This document shows, one piece after another, positions 8,954 through 17,829 of a stretch of DNA of 64,000 nt. The notes beneath the pieces were generated by a model that saw only the letters and a list, made by a program, of their open reading frames with translations, did not search any database and was not told the DNA's origin. Source of the DNA: Trichocoleus sp. FACHB-40 (GTDB lineage: Bacteria > Cyanobacteriota > Cyanobacteriia > Cyanobacteriales > FACHB-T130); contig NZ_JACJPF010000107.1 of NCBI RefSeq assembly GCF_014695915.1, positions 88,546 to 152,545 of the forward strand. Direction: 5' to 3'. A program made the position numbers and the translations under genes. Position 1 is the stretch's first letter, and each line of letters starts with the position of its first letter.

Positions 8954-9667
8954 ATGACTTTCAAAGATCCTCGCCGTCAGAAGCAACTAGAGAAATTAAT
9001 TCAAAAATTGGGACTCCCAGAACAGGCACCAGTGCAATGGTCGCTTCTTGATTTGGCGCTGACGCACCCAACAGTCTCGCCATCGGGAAATTATGAGCAA
9101 CTGGAGTTTTTGGGGGATGCCGTAGTGCGGATGGCTGCTTCTGAGTTGTTATGGGAAATTTATCCGAATTGTTCGGTGGGTGAGTTTTCGGCGATTCGGA
9201 AGGTATTGGTGAGCGATCGCACTCTCGCCCGAATTGCTGATAGTTATGGGCTGGATCGCTACCTACTGGTTTCTGAAAGTGCTGCTGGCGATAAAGCAGG
9301 TTTGACATCGCGGATGGCAGACGCTTTTGAAGCTGTGCTGGGCGCACTCTACCTAAGTACGCATACATTGGAACTGGTGCGCCCGTGGCTTGACCCTCAC
9401 TTTAAATATCTGTCATCAGAAATCCGCACTGACCCAGCCTACCAAAATTATAAAGATGCCCTGCAAGAATGGACGCAAGCCCATTACCAAACACTTCCAG
9501 AATATCGCGTCAAGGAAAACAGACGATTTCATGGCGATCCAGAGCGTTTCGCAGCTGAGGTTTGGTTTCAGGGGCGGCTATTGGGTCAAGGCAAAGGACA
9601 CTCTAAAAAAGCTGCCGAACAAGCTGCGGCTAAGGAGGCTTTTTTAAGCATAGGCGATGAAGAATGA
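8954..9667 (+). CDS. rnc: Ribonuclease III
   Basis: Cleaves double-stranded RNA in rRNA processing, mRNA decay and antisense regulation. It has 237 residues. The signature NYEQLEFLGDAV is at 46-57, with E51 and D55. The second metal-ligand pair D124/E127 is in DAFEAVLGALY. A C-terminal double-stranded-RNA-binding domain spans roughly 160-234 (GQGKGHSKKAAEQAAAKEAF). All catalytic residues are present. It directly follows rnpB on the same strand. Confidence 0.96.
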   Translation: MTFKDPRRQKQLEKLIQKLGLPEQAPVQWSLLDLALTHPTVSPSGNYEQLEFLGDAVVRMAASELLWEIYPNCSVGEFSAIRKVLVSDRTLARIADSYGLDRYLLVSESAAGDKAGLTSRMADAFEAVLGALYLSTHTLELVRPWLDPHFKYLSSEIRTDPAYQNYKDALQEWTQAHYQTLPEYRVKENRRFHGDPERFAAEVWFQGRLLGQGKGHSKKAAEQAAAKEAFLSIGDEE

Positions 9668-9775
9668 GGGATTGGGAATTGGGGAAAAGTCTTACCTAGC
9701 CCCTAGTCTCCAGCCCCTAGTTCCTAGCCCCTATTTCCCAATCCCCAGCCCCAATCCCTAGTCCCTAGCTCGGTC
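9668..9775. repeat. CCCTAGTCCC / CCCAATCCCC-type tandem short repeats
   Basis: About 100 bp made almost entirely of degenerate 7-11-nt units (GGGATTGGGAATTGGGG, CCCCTAGTCTCC, CCCCTAGTTCCTAG, CCCAATCCCC). This is typical of cyanobacterial STRR-like repeats. It lies between rnc and the oxidoreductase gene. Related units occur at 10441, 57996 and 59372. Confidence 0.75.
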
Positions 9776-9820
9776 AGAAGTTATTCTGGAGTTTAAACTG
9801 ATTGTTCAAAGTTTAAATTA

Positions 9821-10933
9821 ATGGCTGATAGCTTAGAGAGGATTGGGGTTGCTGTGTTGGGCGCTGGGCGATGGGGAGTACACTTGGTGCGAAATTTTCT
9901 GGAGCATCCCCAAGCTCGCCTGGTGGCGGTGGTAGACCATAGCCGCGATCGCTTGGAGGCAGTAAAAAAGCGGTTTGAGTTAAACTCTGATGTTGTTCTG
10001 GCAACTGAGTGGTCACAAGTGCGCTTGATGCCAGAAGTTCAGGCAGTAGTGATCGCTACCCCAGCTTCTTCGCACTACAATCTGATCGCTGATGCTCTAC
10101 GTCTTGGCTATCACGTCCTGGCAGAAAAACCTCTTACCCTCGACCCATCTGACTCTTTGCAACTGTGCGAGTTAGCTCAACAACAGCAGCGGCAACTTTT
10201 TGTAGACCACACCTATTTATTTCATCCAGCTGTTGAGCGCGGCAAAGCTGTAGTTCTCTCAGGCATTTTGGGGGATTTGCGCTATGGTTACGCCGCCCGT
10301 ACCCATTTAGGGCCAGTGCGCTTTGATGTTGATGCTTTATGGGACTTAGCCATTCACGACATCGCTATTTTTAACAACTGGCTTTCGGAAACACCTACTC
10401 AAGTGCAAGCCAATGGTACTGTCTGGCTACAGGAAGCCGAATCCCAAATCCCAAATCCACAATTTAATACCCCTCAATCCCCGCTAAAAAAGGGGGGTCA
10501 AAATACAAGCGGTTTGGCTGATTTAGTTTGGGTGACGCTTACCTACCCCAGTGGCTTTCAAGCATTTATTCATCTGTGCTGGCTTAATCCTGATAAACAG
10601 CGACGTTTGTGTGTAGCGGGAAGTGAGGGAACTTTAATTTTTGATGAGTTACAGACAGAGACACCCCTAACTATTCAGCATGGACGGTTTGGAAAAACCG
10701 ATAGTAGTCCTTACACGCCAGTTAATCAAAGCCTTGAAGTGGTCAGCCTGGAACCGGGCGAACCATTAGGGAGAGTTTGCGATCGCTTTCTTTTATCTAT
10801 CCGCCAAAACCAACCTTCTGCGATTTCTTCCGGTTGGGTTGGTGTCCAGCTAGTACAGATTCTCAGTTGTTTGAGCGAATCCTTGCAACAGGGAGGACGA
10901 ACAATTATTGTTCCCCAGGCAATTAAAAATTAG
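9821..10933 (+). CDS. Gfo/Idh/MocA-family oxidoreductase with repeat-derived insertion
   Basis: A 370-residue NAD(P)-dependent oxidoreductase. It has an N-terminal Rossmann fold (VAVLGAGRWGVHLVRNF, residues 11-27), the family motif AEKPL (about 102-106) and the catalytic-region DLAIHDIAIFNNWL, with the conserved Asp-x2-x-His pattern. Substrates are usually sugars or cyclitols; none can be assigned. Residues about 207-231 (ESQIPNPQFNTPQSPLKKGG and following) are low complexity. They are encoded by a dispersed DNA repeat at 10439-10510 that keeps the frame and probably forms a surface loop in the C-terminal domain. Confidence 0.88.
   Translation: MADSLERIGVAVLGAGRWGVHLVRNFLEHPQARLVAVVDHSRDRLEAVKKRFELNSDVVLATEWSQVRLMPEVQAVVIATPASSHYNLIADALRLGYHVLAEKPLTLDPSDSLQLCELAQQQQRQLFVDHTYLFHPAVERGKAVVLSGILGDLRYGYAARTHLGPVRFDVDALWDLAIHDIAIFNNWLSETPTQVQANGTVWLQEAESQIPNPQFNTPQSPLKKGGQNTSGLADLVWVTLTYPSGFQAFIHLCWLNPDKQRRLCVAGSEGTLIFDELQTETPLTIQHGRFGKTDSSPYTPVNQSLEVVSLEPGEPLGRVCDRFLLSIRQNQPSAISSGWVGVQLVQILSCLSESLQQGGRTIIVPQAIKN
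10441..10503. repeat. Dispersed repeat inside the oxidoreductase gene
   Basis: ATCCCAAATCCCAAATCC-type units followed by a CCCCTCAATCCCCGCT / AAAAAAGGGGGG hairpin. Such C-run/G-run elements are intergenic repeats in many cyanobacteria. Here the element is read as coding sequence without a stop. Confidence 0.7.
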
Positions 10934-10954
10934 GGATTGTTCAATTTTTCCTTT

Positions 10955-13033
10955 TTAATTTTTAGCTCCATTGGTAGATTCAATTGGCAAAGCTGAAGGA
11001 TCTAATATAGGCAAAGTAATCTCAACCGCCGTGCCAAAACCTATCCCAGCACTCGACAAAGTAATGCTACCTCCCATTAATTCCATTAAGTTTCGGGAAA
11101 TAGCAAGACCAAGGCCTGTGCCGCCAAACTTGCGCGTGGTTGTACCATCAATCATCACAAAGGGGCGAAAGAGTTTATGCTGTTGAGCCGGTTCAATACC
11201 TATCCCGGTATCCTGAACCGTCACAACAACAAGCAAAGGCGGTGAAAGGCGTTCTTTGGCAGAACTCAAGGCTGTTGGCGAGAGGCTGCGAGAAAGGTTA
11301 GAGACTGATTCTTCAGGCCTTGCCTCTTGCCCTCCTACTAAGGAAGGGCTAGGGGAGGAGAGGCTGTGGGCAGCCTGTTTGGCATGATGCTTCTCTATGC
11401 GGATGGTAATGGTGATGCTGCCTTGGTCGGTGAACTTCGTAGCGTTGCCAACGACATTCAGCAGCACCTGCTTGAGCTTTGCGGGATCAGCATGGACAGT
11501 AATTGGCTCTTGCAGGTCTGGCGTAATGAACTGCAAACCTTTCTGATTAATTTGAACAGCCTGTAAATCAATCACATCCTTGAGCAACTTTCTCAAATCA
11601 AGTGGCTCTAAGACTACGGAAAGCTTGCCTGCTTCAATTTTGGCAATGTCCAAAACATCATTGATAATTCCCAGCAGGTGAATAGCTGCATCATCGGCTC
11701 GCTGTAAAAAATCCATTTCCTCTTCTCGATCATCGCAGCAGTCATCCCGTACCAGTCGGATGCAGCCAATGATGGCATTTAGAGGAGTTCTTAATTCATG
11801 GGAAGTATTCGCCAGAAACTCATTTTTCAGTTGGTTAGCTGCTTGTGCTTCTTTCCATGCAGTTTCGAGTTCTTCTGCCCAAGCTTTGAGCCGCTCTACC
11901 ATACTATCGAGGGCTTCAGATAATTGATTGAACTCTCGAATTTTGAAGTTGTGGGGAACTCGGTCTATTGAGTGTAGGTGTCCCTCAGTTCCGGCGTAAT
12001 CTCGCAATTGCTCCAGAGGTAGCGCCAGTTCGCGAGATATATACAGGGTTGCTAACAGGCTAGCGGCGATTAAGCCAAATGTCAGAACCACCAGAACTTG
12101 TTGAATTTCTGTCAGACCAGAAAGGGCGCTGTCTAGGCGAGTGACGGCTAAGATAATCCACTTGTGATCTGGCTGGGTGGTAATGGGACTGGAAATTGCG
12201 GAGTAGCCAGCTAGTAATTCTACACCATTTTTTTCAAAAGAGAACAGGTGGAGAAAGTTCGGCGGTTGATCTGCGATCGCATTCTTCATCACCGTTTTGA
12301 GTCTTTCGCCATCTGCCTCCTGCTCAATATTTCGCCCCACTCGCTGGGCGATTGGATGCGCCAAAATCGTTCCATCCTGGGCAATTACCACCGGATAGCC
12401 CATTAAAGACCCCGGCTTGCCACGCTCTTGTTTAAGCAAGGCTGACTGGACGCTCAGGGCATAACGGAGGGAACCTGTGCTGTCATAAACAGGCGCACTT
12501 AAAACCAACCTGAGTTGGCTTTTTGAGGCATTTTTACTCGGCTTGGCAGTAGAATCTAACGGTGAGGTTCCCGGAAGTAGCGCTTTCACCTGCACTTGAG
12601 AGGGGTCTAAGAGTAATGCCGTTTCTTGCTGTGACCACTCAGAAGCTGAAAATGCACTAATTGCCTGTTCCCCGCAAGTGCTAGCGGCAAGATTTTGGGT
12701 GTCGATGCTGACGAGCTGAAGGCACTGGACTTGCGTAGGCAATTGTTTAGCGAGTTGTCCTAAAAATTCTTGCTTTTGGTATGGCGATCCCGATTGCAGC
12801 ACCACTGATTCACTTGCACTCACCAGGTTGGTAGAGAGCGTTTTGATTGACTCGCTAATGCTCTCTCCTTTCTTAACCGCGCTTTCGGTAAGATTTTGGC
12901 GAGCTGTTTCCAGTATGCTAGATCGTGCTTTTCTGTAGGTTACATACACCCCCATCAGTAGCACCGGGACGCTCAAAAGCAAAATGCGTGACAGCAGGAT
13001 GCGACGGAAGGAGGATTGACCCGGCTTAGCCAT
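10955..13033 (-). CDS. Membrane sensor histidine kinase (CACHE-like sensor, HAMP, HisKA, HATPase)
   Basis: 692 residues. A first membrane helix lies at about 11-31 and a periplasmic dCACHE-like sensor region at about 40-300 (MGYPVVIAQDGTILAHP). A second helix at about 306-330 is followed by a HAMP-like linker. The HisKA domain has phospho-acceptor H412 in SHELRTPLNAIIG. The ATPase domain has an N box (LLNVVGNATKF), a G1 box (DTGIGI, near 607) and a G2 box (GGTGLGLAISRNLME). No receiver domain is present and no response regulator is adjacent, so the partner and ligand are unknown. A ~45-residue Ser/Pro-rich insertion between the N and G1 boxes is encoded by a dispersed DNA repeat. Confidence 0.92.
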   Translation of the reverse strand: MAKPGQSSFRRILLSRILLLSVPVLLMGVYVTYRKARSSILETARQNLTESAVKKGESISESIKTLSTNLVSASESVVLQSGSPYQKQEFLGQLAKQLPTQVQCLQLVSIDTQNLAASTCGEQAISAFSASEWSQQETALLLDPSQVQVKALLPGTSPLDSTAKPSKNASKSQLRLVLSAPVYDSTGSLRYALSVQSALLKQERGKPGSLMGYPVVIAQDGTILAHPIAQRVGRNIEQEADGERLKTVMKNAIADQPPNFLHLFSFEKNGVELLAGYSAISSPITTQPDHKWIILAVTRLDSALSGLTEIQQVLVVLTFGLIAASLLATLYISRELALPLEQLRDYAGTEGHLHSIDRVPHNFKIREFNQLSEALDSMVERLKAWAEELETAWKEAQAANQLKNEFLANTSHELRTPLNAIIGCIRLVRDDCCDDREEEMDFLQRADDAAIHLLGIINDVLDIAKIEAGKLSVVLEPLDLRKLLKDVIDLQAVQINQKGLQFITPDLQEPITVHADPAKLKQVLLNVVGNATKFTDQGSITITIRIEKHHAKQAAHSLSSPSPSLVGGQEARPEESVSNLSRSLSPTALSSAKERLSPPLLVVVTVQDTGIGIEPAQQHKLFRPFVMIDGTTTRKFGGTGLGLAISRNLMELMGGSITLSSAGIGFGTAVEITLPILDPSALPIESTNGAKN
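11240..11375. repeat. Repeat-derived insertion within the kinase ATPase domain
   Basis: This segment encodes the low-complexity stretch SLSSPSPSLVGGQEARPEES and following residues. It contains the CTCCCCTAGCCCTTCCTTAG / GGAGGG pattern typical of dispersed cyanobacterial intergenic repeats. It sits between two conserved ATP-binding motifs and does not disrupt the frame. Confidence 0.55.
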
Positions 13034-13256
13034 AGGAAGTCTCTAATTTGAGGTGTAAAACCCAAGCTGTAACAACTATAAATAACTCACCTTGCCAGAA
13101 TGGGGTATTGATTAGCCTACTTTTCTTCTTGGTTAATCGTGTCGGGCAAGCGATACTTTTTGACAGATCCATTACATCCTAGAACGGTTCTTTGATTCTC
13201 GTATAGCCTGGGGAGGTTGACTTTGCAGAATTTCTACACCAAATACCTCAGTATAA

Positions 13257-13285
13257 AAAATAATTAATGTAAAATTAATTATTTT
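13257..13285 (+). promoter_or_regulatory. Perfect 11-bp inverted repeat before the RibD_C-like gene
   Basis: Arms AAAATAATTAA (13257-13267) and TTAATTATTTT (13275-13285) with a 7-nt spacer end 16 nt before the start codon. This could be a regulator binding site or a leader hairpin that affects translation. Confidence 0.4.
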
Positions 13286-13301
13286 ATCGCCTTGAGCAGC
13301 C

Positions 13302-14012
13302 ATGACTGCAAATCTTGCCGGGAAACGCCCTTCGACGACCGTTGTTTTAGCTATGAGTGCTGATGGCAAGATTGCGGATGTGCGGCGCGATCGCGCAAGG
13401 TTTTCTTCTGGTAGCGATCGCACTCACTTGGAAAAACAAGTTTCTCAAGCTGATGGCGTTTTGTTTGGTGCAGGTACTCTCCGCGCTTATGGGACAACAT
13501 TGAGCGTTTCTAATCCAGAACTACTCACCTTACGACTACAGTGTGGCAAATCGCCGCAGCCTGTGCAAATTGTTTGCTCCTCATTAGGGGATTTAGATCC
13601 CCAATGGCGCTTTTTTCGTCAACCTGTACCCCGGTGGTTGCTTACTACAGAGGCTGGTGCTAGACGCTGGGAAGGACGCGCAGAATTTGAGCGGGTGTTG
13701 GTGGTTGAGGCGACAAGAAAGGGATTCAACTGGATTGCTGCTTTTGCCCAGTTTTGGGAGTTGGGGTTGCAAAATTTGGCTGTTTTGGGGGGCGGGGAAC
13801 TGGTAGCATCGCTGTTTGCAGTTGATTTGATCGATGAATTGTGGCTAACTGTGTGTCCAATGATTCTGGGGGGTGCAACAGCGCCTACACCTGTGGAAGG
13901 TTCGGGATTTTTGCCAGATTTGGCACCTCGTCTGGAATTATTGTCAGTTCATACAATTGAACAGGAAGTTTTTTTACACTATCGACGACAACGTGATCCA
14001 GTTAATTTATAG
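13302..14012 (+). CDS. RibD C-terminal (reductase) domain protein
   Basis: 236 residues, all a single RibD_C/dihydrofolate-reductase-like domain. The N-terminal strand is TVVLAMSADGKIAD, followed by the DRTHLEKQVSQADGVLFGAGTLRAY motif (residues ~44-68, NADPH-binding region). GGGELVASLF, and then DELWLTVCPMILGG, complete the fold. Family members reduce 5-amino-6-ribosylamino-uracil phosphate in riboflavin synthesis or act as related pyrimidine reductases. The deaminase domain of full RibD is absent, as in many cyanobacterial paralogues. Confidence 0.88.
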   Translation: MTANLAGKRPSTTVVLAMSADGKIADVRRDRARFSSGSDRTHLEKQVSQADGVLFGAGTLRAYGTTLSVSNPELLTLRLQCGKSPQPVQIVCSSLGDLDPQWRFFRQPVPRWLLTTEAGARRWEGRAEFERVLVVEATRKGFNWIAAFAQFWELGLQNLAVLGGGELVASLFAVDLIDELWLTVCPMILGGATAPTPVEGSGFLPDLAPRLELLSVHTIEQEVFLHYRRQRDPVNL

Positions 14013-14195
14013 TTGTAAAAATGCTATCTTTCAACCCGGTTTCGATAAATTTATCGGTTTTATGGGCGTTCAGCAGCCATAAACAAATTGCTATATCCAC
14101 GACTTAAAACATTTTGCTTTAAACCACATTTCATCGTTCGACTGAGGCTCACAAACGTCCGCCATTCGTAAATCTTGAGCCTAAAATCAAGCGAA

Positions 14196-14658
14196 TCAGG
14201 AATGCGCGATCGCTCTGCCAATTCGCCTTAACACCCGCACTACATCATACAATTCATTGCGACGACGGTAGAGGGAGAAATCATCTGACAAAGCATACTG
14301 CGGTTTGCCTTGTTTAACCAACTTTATGAGCATGAAAGTTTCGCCATTAGTCACCATTCCAAAAGCTGGTCTGTCAGAATTGGGGCTAGCCATCATATAG
14401 GTTAGAGCCTGCGGTATTGCCAAAGAGAAGGCGAAGTTTGTACGCTTCGACTCAACTACCAAAACCCATAATTGCTCTTGCAGCACTAAAACATCAATAC
14501 TTCCCCGATAGATTTCCTCTTTGTCTTCAACAGAGATTTGTACAGTTGGTTCCGCACTTATAGAAAAATTCGTCGCTGTCTGCTTGCGTGAGGTTAAATT
14601 TATCCTCTACCTGAGCAAAAGTAGTGATGTTTTCGGCAATAGGAATTATTGCCGCCAC
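14196..14658 (-). pseudogene. Broken HSDR_N-type (type I restriction R-subunit N-terminal-like) gene
   Basis: The intact family is a ~200-residue nuclease-like protein common in cyanobacteria. Here the 5' part, from a GTG at 14658, encodes VAAIIPIAENITTFAQVEDK up to FFYK and then runs into a stop. In another frame the 3' part reads EPTVQISVEDKEEIYRGSID, then VESKRTNFAFSLAIPQALTY to the end (14196). The middle of the protein is missing, so an internal deletion with a frameshift has inactivated it. The ATG at 14486 could still start a 96-residue fragment retaining the VESK core motif. Its start lies 3 bp past the asnS stop, so it was probably expressed with asnS. Confidence 0.8.
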
Positions 14659-14661
14659 TGC

Positions 14662-16050
14662 TTAAAAATCCACAGTCAAAGGCGCACGCGGGAAAGGAAT
14701 TACATCTCGGATATTGCCCATTCCGGTCATAAATTGCACCAATCTTTCAAAGCCTAAACCAAAGCCAGCATGAGGTACAGTTCCGTATCGGCGTAAGTCG
14801 AGATACCACCAATAATCAGCCGGATTTAAACCTTGAGCTTCTATCCGGCGCTGTAAAACTTCCAACCGTTCTTCTCGCTGCGAACCCCCAATAATTTCGC
14901 CTATTTTTGGTGCGAGGATATCCATTGCCCGGACGGTTTTTTCGTCGTCGTTCAGGCGCATATAAAAGGCTTTTATTTCTGTTGGGTAATCGGTGAGGAT
15001 AACGGGTTTCTTGAATACTTCTTCTGCCAGATAACGTTCGTGTTCTGACTGCAAATCCAAGCCCCATTTGACGGGATAATCGAAGGTTTTATCAGTTTTT
15101 TCAAGGAGCGCGATCGCATCCGTATAAGTCAGGCGCTCAAACTGGTTATTGATAATATTTTCAGCGGTGGCGAGAACGGAGTTATCAATTCGCTGATTGA
15201 AAAACTCCATGTCTTCGTGGCAAGTTTCCATCACATACTTGAAAATGTGCTTCAGGAAGGCTTCTGCTAAATCCATGTCGCCTTCCAAGTCGCAAAAAGC
15301 CATCTCAGGCTCCACCATCCAAAATTCTGCCAAGTGGCGAGAAGTGTTAGAGTTTTCTGCCCGGAAAGTGGGGCCAAAAGTATATACATTGCTAAAAGCC
15401 ATCGCCATAACTTCGGCTTCCAGTTGTCCGCTGACGGTAAGGTAAGCGGGACGACCGAAGAAATCTTGGCTGTAATCAACCTCTTGAGCCTCTGTACGGG
15501 GAACATTCTTCAGGTTGAGGCTGGTGACGGTAAACATCTCTCCCGCGCCTTCACAGTCGCTAGCGCTGATGATGGGAGTGTGAATCCAGAGGAATCCCCG
15601 CTCTTGAAAAAATTGGTGGATGGCGTAAGAGCAGGCGTTGCGGACGCGGAAAACTGCGCCAAAGGAATTAGTACGCGATCGCAAGTGTCCAATTGTCCGC
15701 AAAAACTCAAACGAGTGGCGTTTCTTTTGCAGGGGATAACTTTCGGGATCAGCCTCCCCATAGACTTTCACCGTTTGGGCCTTTAACTCAATCCGCTGTC
15801 CTTTCCCCAGAGAAGGTACTAGCACCCCAGCAATTTCTACGGATGCACCAGTATTTAGCTGCTTAATTACCTCGGCGTAGTTTGGCAAATCCTGATTGAG
15901 TACAATTTGCAGGTTAGCCATTGATGAGCCATCATTGACTTCCAGAAAGGCAAATTCCTTCGATTCCCGTTTCGTGCGTACCCAGCCCTGAACTGTGACA
16001 GATTCTTCAGGTTGACCATTTCCTAAAATATCTACAATCCGCTTCACCAT
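14662..16050 (-). CDS. asnS: Asparaginyl-tRNA synthetase
   Basis: Charges tRNA-Asn with asparagine; class IIb synthetase. It has 462 residues. The N-terminal OB fold ([20 protein letters not shown], ~19-38) binds the anticodon. The catalytic core contains motif 2 ([20 protein letters not shown]) and motif 3 ([15 protein letters not shown]). The Asn-specific [15 protein letters not shown] context distinguishes it from AspRS. Length and motifs are complete. A small coiled-coil gene lies 24 bp upstream on the same strand. Confidence 0.97.
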   Translation of the reverse strand: MVKRIVDILGNGQPEESVTVQGWVRTKRESKEFAFLEVNDGSSMANLQIVLNQDLPNYAEVIKQLNTGASVEIAGVLVPSLGKGQRIELKAQTVKVYGEADPESYPLQKKRHSFEFLRTIGHLRSRTNSFGAVFRVRNACSYAIHQFFQERGFLWIHTPIISASDCEGAGEMFTVTSLNLKNVPRTEAQEVDYSQDFFGRPAYLTVSGQLEAEVMAMAFSNVYTFGPTFRAENSNTSRHLAEFWMVEPEMAFCDLEGDMDLAEAFLKHIFKYVMETCHEDMEFFNQRIDNSVLATAENIINNQFERLTYTDAIALLEKTDKTFDYPVKWGLDLQSEHERYLAEEVFKKPVILTDYPTEIKAFYMRLNDDEKTVRAMDILAPKIGEIIGGSQREERLEVLQRRIEAQGLNPADYWWYLDLRRYGTVPHAGFGLGFERLVQFMTGMGNIRDVIPFPRAPLTVDF

Positions 16051-16074
16051 ATTTCTACCTCGCCCAAAATCAAT

Positions 16075-16437
16075 CTATCCAGCACAGGACTTTAGTATCC
16101 AGCCTACAACAATGCCCAGTCCTGCAAAGCGGACAGCTTGCCAAAAAGGTTCTTTAAAAGCGTCCCAAGAAAATAGACGGCTTTCTAGGTTAAATTCTAT
16201 GGTTTCGAGTTCTTGTTTGAGGCGCTGTAACTCGGCTTGCACTTCCTGGGATCGGTTGCGACGTAATTCTTTCTGCACAGAGTTTAAACGCTGCTGAAGT
16301 TCACCCTGACGCTGCGTGTCTTGCTGCACTTGAGCATAACGTTCTTTGAGGAGGGCAAGATTTTGCTCAACTTCTGCGATTTCTTGGCTTAAATCTACTT
16401 CATCGCTGGACGATGGCAGGGGCGCTTCGGGCGGCAT
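16075..16437 (-). CDS. Conserved coiled-coil protein with C-terminal membrane anchor
   Basis: 120 residues. About residues 15-85 form a long heptad-rich coiled coil (LSQEIAEVEQNLALLKERYA, then LQRLKQELETIEFNLESRLF). A hydrophobic segment lies at about 101-116 (AVRFAGLGIVVGWILKS). It is therefore probably a tail-anchored membrane protein. I do not recognise a named family. It lies 24 bp upstream of asnS and may share its transcript. Confidence 0.7.
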   Translation of the reverse strand: MPPEAPLPSSSDEVDLSQEIAEVEQNLALLKERYAQVQQDTQRQGELQQRLNSVQKELRRNRSQEVQAELQRLKQELETIEFNLESRLFSWDAFKEPFWQAVRFAGLGIVVGWILKSCAG

Positions 16438-16580
16438 ACACTACAGTAGGGATAAATACGATACCTTCAAGGGTTTTGTGGAGACGCGATATATCGCGTT
16501 TTGAGTTATGAGTTTTAAATTAACAACTCTTGACTCCAGGCTCCTAACTTTTCCCAATTACCAATTACCAACTTTACAGT

Positions 16581-16856
16581 ATGTCTCAACCCACCCAGCT
16601 TTCTAAAACCGCCATTTTGAACGAATTTACTACCTTAGAACTAGCTCAAGCCCTAGCAGAACGTCTTGCCATTACTCCCAATGATTGGCATCGTCTCAAG
16701 TCTAACCGCAAAGTTCGCGCTGGCGAACAAGCCGCCGCCGCACTGGTATTTCTCCTAAAAGATCAGTCAGAAGAAGCCTTGGTTCGCTTCCAGCAGGCTT
16801 CCGGATGGCTAGACAAATCTATCTCAGCACCACCTTGTCCAACACATGGTCGCTAA
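16581..16856 (+). CDS. Small conserved cyanobacterial protein (DUF6439-like)
   Basis: 91 residues, all helical and soluble in appearance (TLELAQALAERLAITPNDWH, then AALVFLLKDQSEEALVRFQQ), ending in PPCPTHGR. I recall this as the DUF6439-type cyanobacterial family, but the name is from memory. Function unknown. The ATG at 16581 starts the conserved part. Confidence 0.7.
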   Translation: MSQPTQLSKTAILNEFTTLELAQALAERLAITPNDWHRLKSNRKVRAGEQAAAALVFLLKDQSEEALVRFQQASGWLDKSISAPPCPTHGR

Positions 16857-16949
16857 AGGAAGGCAAAAGTAAAGATAAAAAAGAAAAGTTAAACAAAAAA
16901 GTTAAATTAGTTATTAAACTTATTTTTTTGTTTTTTACTTTTGCCTTTT

Positions 16950-17399
16950 TTACCGAATCAGAGGGTTACGGAAGCGATTTTTGACTTGCTTGCAGAGTCT
17001 CAGTTCCGTTCCCTGATTGTTCCAGTGAACTTGATCGAAGATTTGGTGTAGGATACACATCCCTCTACCGCTTTCAGACTCATCGTGAGGGAGGAATTCT
17101 TCGGGATCGCAACGGCAGTCACAGGGAGGAGAAAAGCCCACTCCTTCGTCTGAGATTACCCACCAATACTGACCTTCTACCACCGAAAAGCGTACCGAAA
17201 CCGTTTTACTAGGATCTAGCTTATTCCCGTGTTTCGCCGCATTGACTAGCGCTTCTTGCAGCCCTAGTCTAATTTCCGCTTGCCACCTTTCGGGAATCTC
17301 TGCTAGCAGCAGATCCAGAACGGGGCAAAGATAGAGGGTAGAAGCGAAGCTAATCATGCCCGAAGTTCGTCCCATCGGACGCTGTGAGATAGCAATCAC
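16950..17399 (-). CDS. Anti-sigma factor-type serine kinase (RsbW-like HATPase)
   Basis: 149 residues forming one GHKL ATPase domain of the RsbW/SpoIIAB type. The N box is EALVNAAKHGN (~49-59), the G1 box DEGVGF (~84-89) and the G2 box GRGMCILHQIFD (~111-122). A cysteine-rich insertion (PPCDCRCDPEEF) lies between G1 and G2. Such proteins bind and phosphorylate anti-sigma antagonists or act in partner-switching pathways. No STAS partner or sigma factor lies nearby. Upstream 17400-17829 is empty of recognisable genes. Confidence 0.88.
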   Translation of the reverse strand: MIAISQRPMGRTSGMISFASTLYLCPVLDLLLAEIPERWQAEIRLGLQEALVNAAKHGNKLDPSKTVSVRFSVVEGQYWWVISDEGVGFSPPCDCRCDPEEFLPHDESESGRGMCILHQIFDQVHWNNQGTELRLCKQVKNRFRNPLIR

Positions 17400-17829
17400 T
17401 CAAAAAAACCTCTAGACTTTCATTCAATAGAATTAACAGTCCGATCCTGACGGGTATGCGCGTTAGCGCTATACACCTTTGAGACTTGTAAGTTTTGAGG
17501 CTTGTAGTTTTGGACTCATCTTTTCGTAAGGGAAGAAACAGCATCATAGGTATCTTCGAGATGATGTCCAGGCTTTATACGCCTACGCCACAAGCTTTGG
17601 ATTTCCTATGCAAAGCACGGTAATCTCATTTTTATTAAGATGAGATTAATTACCTTTTTGTTGGTTCGCTGCTGGTTTTGGCAAGTTTGCCAACAAAAAG
17701 CGACTAATTCGCTTGCCTTGTGACCTCTAGAGGTGTGGTTTCCAGCCCATAAGTAGTAGGGAAAACCACCTCCTTTATTGTAACAAAATCTGCGAAAAAA
17801 GCTACCTTTAAGGTGAACAAAAAGCTTGG
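17400..17829. other. 430-bp spacer
   Basis: No gene recognised. It contains an inverted repeat TAATCTCAT / ATGAGATTA near 17621-17648, which could terminate rlmD transcription on the minus strand. Short minus-strand frames here (for example 17606-17866) do not look like proteins. Confidence 0.4.

Noticed and set aside
14521..14757. 78-codon plus-strand frame
   Set aside because: Antisense to the HSDR_N remnant and the asnS end.
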